NCBI GenBank assembly: GCA_013407085.1 | Contig: JACCGJ010001780.1 | Location: forward strand, 1 to 64,000 | Reading direction: 5' to 3' | Length of the DNA stretch: 64,000 nucleotides | From: Atriophallophorus winterbourni | Lineage: Eukaryota; Platyhelminthes; Trematoda; Plagiorchiida; Microphallidae | Part shown: piece by piece, positions 10,026-21,932 of the stretch | Layout: each line of letters starts with the position of its first letter | Position numbering within the stretch: position 1 is the first letter of the stretch | Notes under the pieces: generated by a model | Seen by the model: only the letters and a program-made list of their open reading frames with translations | Told to the model about the DNA's origin: nothing | The model's database searches: none | Translations under genes and position numbers: made by a program

Positions 10026-11135
10026 CGGCAGGGCTGCCCTATTGCGCCGTTACCTTGTCACTTCGCGATCGACGAAGTCCTAGGTAAAGCTTTAGCTCGT
10101 CTGGTTGGCGCATGTTGAACTTCTGCTGAATGAGAGAGCTACCGTTATAGAGTACGTGGATGACATCGCACTTCTGGGAGATGACCTTCATATAACGCAA
10201 CAAGCCCTGGACCGCCTGGCACTGGAAGCTTCGCGCCTAACAAGTGTAAAACACGTACCCAGGACTGGAGCGGCTCTCTTGTAATCTAACTGTTTGCGAT
10301 GTCGATCATGAATTGATCGACAGCTTTGTTTACCTTGGCAGTTGTATCTCTGCTGACGGTTTTGTCGAGGACGAGATCTCGTGTTCACAAATCGGGTGTA
10401 GCGTTGGCTAAACTTCGCCACGTGTGGCGTTGACGCAATGTTTCACTCCATGCTAAAGGCCGATTGTACAACGCAGTGGTGTGCTGCACTACTCTATTAC
10501 TGCGAAAACTGGTCTATCCGAGCGGAAGATGTCCGTGGGTTTTCTGATTTTTAAACCCGTTGCATGCGTAAAATTGCTCGGATTCGGTGGCAGCACCGCG
10601 TTACAAATATAGATGTCTGCAAGCAGGTGTTAGGAACAAGTTGCCACTGACTGACAGAAATGCTTGTGCCTGCCCATTTGCAATGTCTGGGACATGTATT
10701 AAGAATGCCTCCTCATCGCTTACCATGCCGTGCCTTGTTGGCAGAGCCTCGCAGAGCCTGGCAGAAGTCAGGAGAAACGATCATGTGGCCAGTCCATGTC
10801 GTGGCGCGTTGGAATGAAGAAACTCACCGTAGCGCCAGGCTTAGTTGAGCCTATTCATTTGTCTTGGTGGGGTCCTAAAGCTCCACATACTAGTTGGCTG
10901 AAAGCCCTACGATATATAGCTGCAAATCCAAGTCAGTGTATTTTATTGTCTCAATTTTTTATCGTGCATATTATTATATCAAATTTTATGAACAAAAAAC
11001 TACAACATGCTGCTTTTGTGCATTTGCTTTTGCATATTCCGCTGGCCTTCTTTCTCTTATTCACACGTGTTTATCTGTTTTTCCTGCTTTATATTGCTTG
11101 GCAGTTAATCTGGCTTCAGATTTGTGCACAATGAT
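10025..11135 (+). mobile_element. RTE-type LINE, 3' half of ORF2 and 3' tail (decayed)
   Basis: Pieces in order, in shifting frames: IRQGCPIAPLPCHFAIDEVL (RT motif B), EYVDDIALLGDD (motif C with YVDD), SFVYLGSCISADGFVEDEIS, LAKLRHVWR, LYNAVVCCTTLLY, ENWSIRAEDVRGFSDF, HLQCLGHVLRMPPHRLPCRA. Many stops. The 3' tail resembles 1505-1640. Confidence 0.75.
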
Positions 11136-11189
11136 TATGATCGTTTTTTTAAAAAAAGCAGCGAAAAACCGTACGGAACGAGATTAGAA

Positions 11190-11636
11190 GCAAGCTGCAC
11201 ATACATGCATCTTTATGTTTCACTTTTCCGCTTTCTTTGTACGCCTCACTTTACTCGTAGTTTATGATGAAGACTAAGAAATCTAACAGACGATCGAACG
11301 ATGGTTTGAACTGATATTACTCATGTGGATAAGTATCAAGTACAAAAACGCGAGTTGTGAGTAAATCAGCTCGGTAATAGTCCAAAACCTCATTCGTGTC
11401 TTTAATAGCCTGCATCAGATGCACTGCCACCTGCGGGAATATCGTAGTACATGAAGTCAAAACACTTTCTTAGTGCTCTTAATTGGTTTATCACTTTAGT
11501 TTAACAGCAGGCGTTTTTAAGGCAAAACCGTATTAAATCATCAAGGATGTTCATATTTCGTCCTAATAAATTGGTCTGACCAAAGTTAAAGAAAACGCGG
11601 GCCAAAATGGAGCAATAAAATGTATTAAATTCAAAG
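11190..11636. other. Gene-free AT-rich stretch
   Basis: There is no frame or repeat that I can recognise between the LINE tail and the Sm protein F gene. Confidence 0.5.
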
Positions 11637-11888
11637 CTATGACATAGTGTAGTCTTCGTCACACTCTCTTATATACAGAACATTATTACACCGAATAAGA
11701 ACTTCACCGAGACTGCCAGTGTGGCAATTGTCAATGTATTCATCCGTGCTGTGTAATTGAAGATTCATATAGCGATCGACAGAAACGAGAAAACCCTTAT
11801 ATTCCATTCCCCATTTCAATTTGACAATGACTTGTTTTCCAGTAATTGCACTCAGGAAAGGCTTCGGAGTAGTCAACGTAACTTCCAT
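11637..11888 (-). CDS. SNRPF: Small nuclear ribonucleoprotein F (Sm-F), intronless
   Basis: The reverse strand encodes 83 residues, very close in length to the usual Sm-F. It contains the Sm1 motif ([34 protein letters not shown]) and the Sm2 motif ([14 protein letters not shown]), both in the Sm-F form. Sm-F is one of the seven Sm proteins that form the ring around the U-rich site of spliceosomal snRNAs. The ATG at 11888 was chosen because the protein then starts like known Sm-F; an in-frame ATG at 11921 would add 11 unusual residues. The frame is complete and unbroken with no intron. It may be the functional gene or an intact retrocopy; no long poly(A) run follows the stop. The C-terminal acidic tail is short (ECDEDYTMS). 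Confidence 0.88.
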   Translation of the reverse strand: MEVTLTTPKPFLSAITGKQVIVKLKWGMEYKGFLVSVDRYMNLQLHSTDEYIDNCHTGSLGEVLIRCNNVLYIRECDEDYTMS

Positions 11889-11889
11889 T

Positions 11890-13770
11890 GTCGAAAATAC
11901 GCCAAATTTGAAGATGCGCAAAAAGCAGAATAAATTAAAACAAAAAAACTTAAATTGGAAATGATTCTAGCTACTCATTCGCTTGCATGAAGGCGATAGA
12001 ATCATGGAAAATTACTCATGTTTCTTCATTCGGATATCGATTATATAATTACACAATTCTAGTATAGTTCACATTCCATATGAATTTAAGTGGCTGTCGA
12101 GACACGTAAGTTTTCAGACTTTCTTTCCATAACATGCTTTAAAAAAACATTAACACTTCAAAAACGTATTTTCAGTTTTGCCCCTTTTCTAATCTTCGAC
12201 AATCGCTTTCTTATAATGGATGCTTGGAAAATAAACCCGGTTTCTTTTCACCAGCATCATGACATGTCCGATAAAGGATGTTATTCGGAAGGATAAACGC
12301 CAGGTAATATTAGAAAGCCATCTTACTCCTGTTAGTACTTATATATTTGTTCAACGACGGGAGAACTCTAATGCCTTTCTATTTGTGCATAGCAATCATG
12401 GTGAATATTCGGGAAATGATTTACCACAAAACAGTATCCATATTCAAAAGAGCAATGAATATCATTTCTTTTCTTTTGGCCGAAAAATACTGTTTCAGTG
12501 TCAAACAAATGAATCTTGCACATCTCTTATCCGCAATGTTGTAATTTTGTTAAACAATGTGGTGTCATGCATTAAACATTCAATTCTGTGCGTTTACTAT
12601 ATTTCTTTATATATTTTCTTCCTGAACAATGCTTATGTTTTTGTTTGACTAATACTATATCAAGATCATAGTAATATAATATGAATTTCCTGTGCTTCGT
12701 CTTCCCCGTGCATGGTATAACTTTTTGATCGTGAGAGCATTCATCGGTGAGAGGAAATACAGAAGCCAATCAATCAATCGCATTCATTTGATTGTACAAA
12801 ATCGTCTTTTGCAATACGATGAATGAAAAGAAGATAGTCGTTTAATGTGTGATGTGTTGAATTAATTACCATTCTTTAGTTATTGTGTAGTTTACCATTA
12901 TATGACCAGTTCAGCAGTATGTGTTGGATTAACGAATGTGTGCTCCTCGATTTGAGACACAACGAAATGATAATTTGTTCAGATACTGACCATGGTAAGA
13001 TAAATTTGCTCAAGTAAATAGAATATTTAGTTTCCAGGATACCATTCAGTGTCGTAACGAATTGAGCTAGTGATGATTTTCAATTGATATTTGTTGGTAT
13101 AGTTAAATTGAAGTCGTCGACAGGACAGTTATGCTGGTGTACGGAGATTGATTACTATTTTCATATTCACATATTATTTAGTGCTCAAATTCAACTGTTG
13201 TAATAAAAATTGATGCATAAAATTCTGTAGCTAAATGAATCAATCAAACGTTTTGTGAGATTGTTTAAACTTGCAATCGCTAATTGTTTCTATGAGCTAA
13301 ATCGTTTTTTAACAATTTCTTACTTTAATTCGCAAAGCTACACATTCTACGACAAAATATTCATTAACTTATTTCATCTTTCATTTCATTTTGTAATATC
13401 TGATCATCAAAATTATTGTAATGGACTGGAAAGGAATAAGTACGATGTCAGAAAGAATACAATGAGAATAATGGAATTTAAAAGGGTAAAATATGCGCAA
13501 ATGTCACGCAGATCAAAACGTATATTAAGATTTCGGTCAATTGTATTGCGATAAAATATATGATAAAAACACATGAATTTTAATTTTTTTCCAAAAATAT
13601 TTATTAAAATGAACCGATGAAAAGTTTGAGAACATTAGTTTGTTAAACGTTCGCGATCACGAGAATCCGGAGAAAATATTGAGCTACAGCGGATCTTGTC
13701 AGGTGTAGAACATCAGATAAAATAAAACTAGTTTGCTAACGTGGTTACATTGATGAACTCGGCAAGAAAA
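11890..13770. other. AT-rich intergenic DNA
   Basis: The sequence is strongly AT-rich with short homopolymers. Open frames here (for example 12259-12648) have biased composition and no domain. No feature recognised. Confidence 0.5.
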
Positions 13771-13880
13771 ATTAAAAGTATAGATAAATAAATAAATAAA
13801 TTTTATTCTTGGAAATCCAAGGCATGTTGACCATGATCAATAAAAGATGCATAACTTATTCTTGGATATCCAATACATTC
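13770..13880 (-). repeat. CR1-like LINE 3' tail fragment
   Basis: An AAATAAATAAATAAAT run is followed by TTCTTGGAAATCCAAGGCAT, the reverse complement of the tail at 33675-33705 (ATGCCTTGGATATCCAAGAA then TATTATTATT). Confidence 0.45.
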
Positions 13881-14229
13881 TAAATAATAATTACTAAAAC
13901 GGTTGTACAATCAAATGACAAAATGTACAATCACGATTACATTTTCACGGTCATTTTAGTTTAGTTCAGTTCAGTTTGTAGAGGACAGTAAGTGGCTACG
14001 AGCAAATCAAGCGTCCGGATTTCTTTCGGTGGTGTGTCACAGAAGAGCGTCCAACACTTCATACAATATCTTTACAAATTTATTCTGGTATGAAGGTAAT
14101 CTGGAATGCAAAAGAAAATCTCCCCTCACCAACAGCTGAATTTTACGTTTAATAAAATTCTAAAGGTAAACGGCATTTATTCAATGCTACCAGAGACTCA
14201 GTATGTCATCTACTAGTAAATAATAATTA

Positions 14230-16258
14230 CACTCAAATCTGCGTACTATGCCACCTCATTACACTGGCACTCTCGCTATTGTACCACTTTTGCTCGGTCT
14301 GCACGAAATTCAATACAAAATAAATTTACTATGCCACTCCCTGCTCTCGCTACTATGCCACTATTCTGTGACTATTTAAAAGTGCATTTTTGCGCACTTA
14401 ACGTATATAGTCAGCCAGTTTCAAGGTCAAAGACGCTATGTTTCTCCCTGGCGCCAGCTACAACAAGCTAATCACCTCACGCACAACGACAAGCCACTTT
14501 TCTACTCTTGCTTTAAGTATTGATATATAGACCCAAGAAAGCGCGCGCACAATCAGACACTCACAAGAGTAACATCATTATTTTTCAAACTATTCAGCTC
14601 ATAATGTCAGCTCAGAAACGCAAGCGAATTGACTTTACGCTGAAGGAGAAGCTCGAAATCACCGATGCTGCGAAGAATGAGTCTAATCAGTCCAATTTGG
14701 CGAGATAGATTAGAAAAAAATGGGGTGTCGAAGTTAAGAGAACCACCATCAAGGGCATTTTCAGCAAGACGGGTGCAATTGAAGCTGCAATCAAAGCTGT
14801 AGTTCTATCGAAGCGCATGAAGCTGACGCAGTCTCACGACCCGACGATTCAGGAGGGAGTGCTGATGTGGCTGAATCAAGCAAGAGGACTGAATATGCCT
14901 GTCAGCGTCGATTTGATCAAGGAGAAGGCGATGAAACTGGCCGAGCTGATGCACATCCCAGACTTCATGGCGAGCGACGGTTGAATAGACAGTTTCAAAA
15001 AGCGCAATCGCGTCACGTTGCAGACAGTGCAGGGCGGAGCTGGATGGTGGATTCCCAATCCATTATTGATTGGCAGCATCAGGTTCTCCGGCCTTACTCA
15101 GGCAGTTGTCTGCAGATGATGTCTTCAACCTGGACGAGACTGGACTCTTCTGACAAGTGCTTCCGAACAAGACCATGGCTTTTAGTGGAGAGCGGTGTAC
15201 TGGAGGTAAGAAGCAAGCAAAGGATTACTCTTCTGGTTGGGGCAAACATGAGCGGCAGCAAGCAATTTCCCCTTTTAGTGATCGCCAATTCCAAGAGACC
15301 CGTTTCTTCAAGAAGAACGAGATCCAGGTCACGTACAAGCCGAACTCGAAGGCTTGGATGACGGCGGAGATTTTGATGTAGATGTTGCGTACGTGGGACG
15401 GACGACTCGACTAGCGGGAACGCAAATTTCTGGTCTGTCTCAATAACTTTTCTGGCCACCCTTCCGAGCTCCAGCTGAACAACATCCAACAGGTCTTCTT
15501 TTCAACCAACACGACAGCCAATTCGCAACCAATGGATCAGGGAATCATAGAGAACTTCAAGCGTTACTATATGAAGCTGCTTCTATGCCGCCGGCTAGAG
15601 ACCATAGACGATCGCGGAAAGGAGTACAAGTTCACGTTGCTCGACGCTCTACACGTCTCCCGGTATGCTTGAGAGCAGGTCAGCAATTCGACAATCAGGA
15701 ACTGTTTCGCGAAAGCCAAGTTTATTAAAGAAGAAATCCGAACTGAGCCTCACGATGCGGAGCTGCTCCAGATCTGAAAAGCTCTGCCTGTCGAGAAAAA
15801 GATGTACGAGAACGAGGAGATCGAGCTTCCTGACTTTCTCGAAGCCGACGAACGCCTCGCGACTGGCAGGTCATTCACGCCGGAGGAGATTATGGAGGAG
15901 ATGCTGTGCAATGAGAAGCCGGTGGAAAGCGAAGACGAAGTGAACGTCGAGGAGAAGATCGTTCTTTTCGAGGGACCCCAGCGTGCTTGGATCACTGTTC
16001 GAAAGTTCATGCAGCAGACAAGCGAGAAGCCCAGTGTGATGCAACCGTGTGATCGGTTAGACAACTAGGTGAACGAGATCCGACGAAAAAAGATGCGTCA
16101 GCCGACGATTTTTGAGAGCTTTTGACTGATCGATTGAGCAAATAAATAATGGACTTGAGAAAATGAAGCCGCTTTTACAAACCCTCGTTACTATGCCACT
16201 CTCCACTATGCCACTCTTGCTCGGTCCCGACGGGTGGCATAGTACTTAGATTTGAGTT
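14230..16258 (+). mobile_element. pogo/Tigger-type DNA transposon with terminal inverted repeats and TA duplication
   Basis: The two ends are inverted repeats of about 26 bp: ACTCAAATCTGCGTACTATG at the left and, on the reverse strand, ACTCAAATCTAAGTACTATG at the right, each continuing CCACC. Both are flanked by TA (14228-14229 and 16259-16260), the target duplication of the Tc1/mariner-pogo superfamily. TACTATGCCACT-like submotifs recur inside both ends and may be transposase sites. The decayed transposase lies between. The element is richer in G+C than its surroundings. Confidence 0.85.
14604..15680 (+). pseudogene. pogo/Tigger-type (CENP-B-like) transposase, broken
   Basis: The frame begins with MSAQKRKRIDFTLKEKLEIT, a CENP-B-type helix-turn-helix, runs on through KKWGVEVKRTTIKGIFSKTG and a second DNA-binding region (VLMWLNQARGLNMPVSVDLI, MASDG, IDSFKKRN). 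The DDE nuclease shows FNLDETGLFWQVLPNKTMAF (first aspartate) and, near 15525-15570, SQPMDQGIIENFKRYYMKLL (second aspartate). In-frame stops at about 14706 and 14982 and at least two frameshifts break it. It cannot make a full transposase, so it is a fossil. An acidic C-terminal frame remains at 15802-16068. Confidence 0.8.
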
Positions 16259-16260
16259 TA

Positions 16261-18137
16261 TATTGGTATTACAAAATAACTCAATCTGTGTTCCAGAGAA
16301 CTTTCAATTTCACTGGATCATGTTCATTGGTAATGTGATGTTTCTTTATTGTGAAAATTACAACAATTTTCTTTCAGATTGTTCAAAATAGATCCACCTT
16401 TCTTGAATATAAATATTTTTCTTGAACAACAAATCAGTTCACTTGAGAATATATTGAATAACTTAAAGAAAAATAATTACTATTGGAAAAGCAGGTGAGA
16501 TTTTTCGTTAAAGTTATTTTGGATCCTATCGTTAAATAAAATCTGTAAACACTGCTATCCTGATTTTCTCAATCCAGATTTCTATCGTGAACAACTTAAG
16601 ATGGAAAACTTCTTGAAATATGTAAAAATTAATTCATATGATTTTCTAATTATAACTCTGAATTAGTGTCAGGCTGCCTAGCGTCTTGACATGTCTCATT
16701 ATAGCCTAAGACTTGTACCACATCTTCATATACTTACCGTACCTCAAATAGTATATTATTGCCTCTCTTCCTCTTGAATTCATACAGAACGACCAAAATT
16801 CACAATATACATAAACAACTTTCGCTTGTTGTTCTCAGACAATCAGTACTTGATCCGTTATTTAACGAACGATAATAGAACGAAGAAAAAAGCTTTATTT
16901 GATAAAACGAATTTTCAGTGAATCAAATTAATTTAACCACAAAAGTTTTTAATGCGAATAATGAATATGACAGAAGAGTTGAAGTTGAATTGGATAATTT
17001 GAGATTGCCAGTCACATTCTATTTCAAAAAAGCTTCGTTTTCGTCTACACCGGCATTAAGCGTTTTGATGGAAGTTGACGAATTGTAAGGGTGCTCGATT
17101 TTGAAAATCCACATGCACAAATTTTCTTATGCATTTTTCTGACCGGCGCAGCAAATCCCCCATTTTTTAAAAATTGCACAGCATTTAAAGCGTGCGGGGC
17201 ATCTAACATCCTTCGATTACATAGAAATATGTTAAAAAGTTTAAAAAAGAGTTCCATGTTGATTTAAAAAATAAAAATGCGTAGAAAAATTTATTTGATC
17301 ACGGCCGATTCAAAGGCTCCGCTCAACTCATTTACAGTATTGATATATAATAAAATATCAATGAATTTCCTAACAGCATCGAACATGAAAAAGATTTTCC
17401 TCATCGAATGAACTGAGAGTTCGCGTTGTGATATAATGTAACAATGAATTTTGCAGATATAACAGACGTATTTCAATTAAAAATATTTATTGTCAAGTAA
17501 TTCTAACTAAATCGTTTAGGCACGGTGAATTATTCTGAAAGTCAGTATTCGTACCTTGGCGTTTGATATTCTAAAGTGTCACCAGTATGTGGAAGTCACC
17601 CGTGAAGCTGCATACTATATATCATGTGTTAGGGTTATTTAAGAAGATATAATATTGACAAGTAAAAAAGTTCATTTTTTATAGAATCATGTGAAACAAT
17701 TGACATACAGATCATCAGCAGAGAAGTTCGGATCACGTGTTTCGCTATCTTCTCAATTTTTAAATACTGATGCCACGTGTGGATTAAATTCTTTTATAGA
17801 ACGACTTTATCTTGTATATTATGAAGGAGATTGCAAAGTTTGACATGAATATTTAGGTAGAGATTGTTTCTTACTTATGTACGAAATCTTGGGAATTTGA
17901 TTTTTACCCGCTGTTTCTCAAACTAAACTTGAAATCTTGCCGGACTTAAAGAGTCAAACTTATTCTTATATAAACGCATGACAGTTTCTCCAGAAATAAA
18001 ATGAGCTTTTACTTGATTCTCCGAAACGAAAACAAATCGGGGACGTGATTTCCAAATATCGCATAATCGACAAAACTTTAATTTCATCTCAAAATCTCTC
18101 GATTAATATTCTATCAATTGCTGTTACAGTTGCTCTA
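16261..18137. other. AT-rich intergenic DNA
   Basis: No gene or repeat recognised between the transposon and the tandem array; open frames are short and composition-driven. Confidence 0.5.
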
Positions 18138-18433
18138 TTTGAAATAGAATACCATTCCGAAACGCTAAAATCTCAACGAAAGCACAGGACCGGTTTCGTG
18201 GTTTTTGCCTCTCAGCAGCTATGCGTATCCGCTAGACGCTTCGCGTTTCGAACTAGTATTTGTGTAGACGGATGGCGCAATGCGAATCGAAGTTCTCGTC
18301 TACTTGCTACTTTATAAGTAGCTGGATGGACTAAACTAAGCCCCAACTGATCGGACAGCGTATTGCCGCGAGGGTTATTACAACCCCAGGACAGTTTGGA
18401 GTAGAATACCATTCCGAAACGCTAAAATCTCAC

Positions 18434-18488
18434 CGGAAGCACAGGACCGGTTTCGAGGTTTTTGCCTCTCATCAGCTATGCGTATCCG
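18434..18488 (-). ncRNA. Hammerhead ribozyme (type I), intact core, reverse-strand unit
   Basis: Reverse strand reads CTGATGA, stem II GAGG/CCTC, GAAA, then ACC/GGT as a minimal stem III, cleavage C, and CTGTGC pairing with GCATAG (one G-U). Same structure as the copy at 29456 but on the other strand, in the inverted part of the array. Confidence 0.75.
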
Positions 18489-19433
18489 CTGGAATCTTCG
18501 CGTTTCGAACTAGTATTTGTGTAGACGAATGGCGCAGAGCGAATCGAAGTTCTCGTCTACTAGCAACTTCAGCTACTTATAAAGTAGCAAGTAGACGAGA
18601 ACTTCGCTTCGCATTGCGCCATCCGTCTACACAAATACTAGTTCAAAACGCGGAGAGTCCAGCGGATACGCATAGCTGATGGGAGGCAAAAACCTCGAAA
18701 CCGGTCCTGTGCTTCCGGTGAGATTCTAGCGTTTCGAAATGGTATTCTATTTCAAACTATCCCGGGGTTGTAATAACCCTCGCGGCAATACGCCTTTTGA
18801 TCAGTTAGGGCTTAGTTTAGTCCATTCAGCTACTTATAAAGTAGCAAGTAGACGAGAACTTTGATTCGAATTGCGCCATTCGTCTACACAAATACTAGTT
18901 CGAAACGCGAAGCGTCTAGCGGATACGCATAGCTGCTGAGAGGCAAAAACCTTGAAACCGGACCTGTGCTTCCAGTGAGATTTTAGCGTTTCGGAATGGT
19001 ATTCTACTTCAAACTATTCTGGGGTTGCAATAACCATCGTGGCAATACGCCGTCCGATCAGTTGGGGCTCAGTTAAGTCCCTTCAGCTACTTATAAAGTA
19101 GCATGTAGAAGAAAAATTCGATTCGCATTGCGCCATCCGTCTGCACAAATACTAGTTCGAAACGCGAAGAGTCCAGCGGATGCGCATAGCTGATGGGAGG
19201 CAAAAACCTCGAAACCGGTCCTGTGCTTCCGGTGAGATTTTGGCGTTTCGGAATGGTATTCTACTTCAAACTTTCCCGAGGTTGTAATAACCCTTGCGGC
19301 AATACGCCTCTTGATCAGTTAGGGCTTAGTTAAGTCCCTTCAGCTACTTATAAAGTAGCAAGTAGACAAGAACTTCGATTCGCATTGCGCCATCCGTCTA
19401 CACAAATACTAGTTCGAAACGCGAAGAGTCCAG

Positions 19434-19488
19434 CGGATACGAATAGCTGATGAGAGGCAAAAACCTTGAAACCGATCCTGTGCTTCCG
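19434..19488 (+). ncRNA. Hammerhead ribozyme-like segment, core intact, stem III weakened
   Basis: CTGATGA and GAAA are present, but stem II ends CCTT (one G-U pair) and the site reads GATC in place of GGTC, costing a stem III pair. Confidence 0.5.
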
Positions 19489-20203
19489 GTGAGATTTTAG
19501 CATATCAAAATCGTATTCTACTTCAAACTATCCTGGAATTGTAAAAATCCTCGCGGCAATACGCCGTCCGATTAGTTGGAGCTTAGTTAAAACCCTTCAG
19601 CTACTTTTTAAGTAGCAAGTAGATGAGAACTTCGATTCGCATTGTGCCATCTGTCTACACAAATACTAGTTCGAAACGCGAAGAGTCCAGCGGATACGCA
19701 TAGATGATGGGAGGAAAAACGTCGAAATCGGTCCTGTGCTTCCGGTGAGATTCTAGCGTTTCGGAATGGTATTTTACTTCAAACTATCCTGGAGTTGTAA
19801 TAACCCTCTCGGCAATACGCCGTCTGATCAGTTGGGGCTTAGTTAAGTCCCTTCAGCTACTTATAAAGTAGCAAGTAGACAAGAAATTCGATTCGCATTG
19901 CGCCATCCGTCTACACAAATACTAGTTCGAAACGCAAAGAATCGAGCGGATACGCATAGCTGCTGAGAGGCAGAAACCTCGAAACCGGTCCTGTGCTTCC
20001 GGTGAGATTTAAGCGTTTCGGAATGGTATTTTACTTCAAACTATCCCGGAGTTGTGATAAACCTCTCGGCAATACGCCGTCTGATCAGTTGGGGCTTAGT
20101 TAAGTCCCTTCAGCTACTTATAAAATAGCAAGTAGACGAAAACTTCGATTCGCATTGCGCCATCCGTCTTCACAAATACTAGTTTGAAACGCGGAAAATC
20201 CAG

Positions 20204-20258
20204 CAGATACGCATAGCTGATGAGAGGCAAAAACCTCGAAACCGGTCCTGTGCTTCCG
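20204..20258 (+). ncRNA. Hammerhead ribozyme (type I), intact core
   Basis: CTGATGA at 20217, GAGG/CCTC stem II, GAAACCGGTC, and a full six-pair inner stem I. One mismatch in the outer part of stem I. Confidence 0.7.
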
Positions 20259-20932
20259 GTGAGATTCTAGCGTTTCGGAATGGTATTTTACTTCAAACTA
20301 TCCTGGAGTTGTAATAACCCTCTCGGCAATACGCCGTCTGATCAGTTGGGGCTTAGTTAAGTCCCTTCAGCTACTTATAAAGTAGCAAGTAGACAAGAAA
20401 TTCGATTCGCATTGCGCCATTCGTCTACACAAATACTAGTTCGAAACGCAAAGCGTCTAGCGGATACGCATAGCTTATGGGAGGCAGAAACCTCGAAACC
20501 AGTCGTGTGCTTCCGGTGAGATTTTATCGTTTCGGAATGGTATTCTACTTCAAACTATCCTGAGGTTGTAATAACCCTCGCGGCAATACGCCTTCCGATC
20601 AGTTGGAGCTTAGTTAAGTCCCTTTAGCTACTTATAAAGTAGCAAGTAGACGAGAACTCCGATTCGCATTGCGCCATCCGTCTACACAAATACTAGTTCG
20701 AAACGCGAAGCGTCTAGCGAATACGCATAGCTGCTGAGAGGCAGAAACCTTGAAACCGGTCCCGTGCTTCCCGTGAGATTTTAGCGTTTCGGAATGGTAT
20801 TTTACTTCAAACTATCCTGGGGTTGTAATAACTCTCGCGGCAATACGCCGTCCGATCAGTTGGGGCTTAGTTAAGTCCCTCCAGCTACTCATAAAGTAGT
20901 AAGTAGACGAGAACTCCGATTCGCATTGCGCC

Positions 20933-21932
20933 NNNNNNNNNNNNNNNNNNNNNNNNNNNNNNNNNNNNNNNNNNNNNNNNNNNNNNNNNNNNNNNNNNNN
21001 NNNNNNNNNNNNNNNNNNNNNNNNNNNNNNNNNNNNNNNNNNNNNNNNNNNNNNNNNNNNNNNNNNNNNNNNNNNNNNNNNNNNNNNNNNNNNNNNNNNN
21101 NNNNNNNNNNNNNNNNNNNNNNNNNNNNNNNNNNNNNNNNNNNNNNNNNNNNNNNNNNNNNNNNNNNNNNNNNNNNNNNNNNNNNNNNNNNNNNNNNNNN
21201 NNNNNNNNNNNNNNNNNNNNNNNNNNNNNNNNNNNNNNNNNNNNNNNNNNNNNNNNNNNNNNNNNNNNNNNNNNNNNNNNNNNNNNNNNNNNNNNNNNNN
21301 NNNNNNNNNNNNNNNNNNNNNNNNNNNNNNNNNNNNNNNNNNNNNNNNNNNNNNNNNNNNNNNNNNNNNNNNNNNNNNNNNNNNNNNNNNNNNNNNNNNN
21401 NNNNNNNNNNNNNNNNNNNNNNNNNNNNNNNNNNNNNNNNNNNNNNNNNNNNNNNNNNNNNNNNNNNNNNNNNNNNNNNNNNNNNNNNNNNNNNNNNNNN
21501 NNNNNNNNNNNNNNNNNNNNNNNNNNNNNNNNNNNNNNNNNNNNNNNNNNNNNNNNNNNNNNNNNNNNNNNNNNNNNNNNNNNNNNNNNNNNNNNNNNNN
21601 NNNNNNNNNNNNNNNNNNNNNNNNNNNNNNNNNNNNNNNNNNNNNNNNNNNNNNNNNNNNNNNNNNNNNNNNNNNNNNNNNNNNNNNNNNNNNNNNNNNN
21701 NNNNNNNNNNNNNNNNNNNNNNNNNNNNNNNNNNNNNNNNNNNNNNNNNNNNNNNNNNNNNNNNNNNNNNNNNNNNNNNNNNNNNNNNNNNNNNNNNNNN
21801 NNNNNNNNNNNNNNNNNNNNNNNNNNNNNNNNNNNNNNNNNNNNNNNNNNNNNNNNNNNNNNNNNNNNNNNNNNNNNNNNNNNNNNNNNNNNNNNNNNNN
21901 NNNNNNNNNNNNNNNNNNNNNNNNNNNNNNNN
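20933..21932. other. Assembly gap of exactly 1000 N inside the satellite
   Basis: The gap starts just after GCATTGCGCC of one unit and ends just before CGATTAGCATTGCGCC of another. The round number suggests a placeholder. Long frames of X here are artefacts. Confidence 0.99.
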
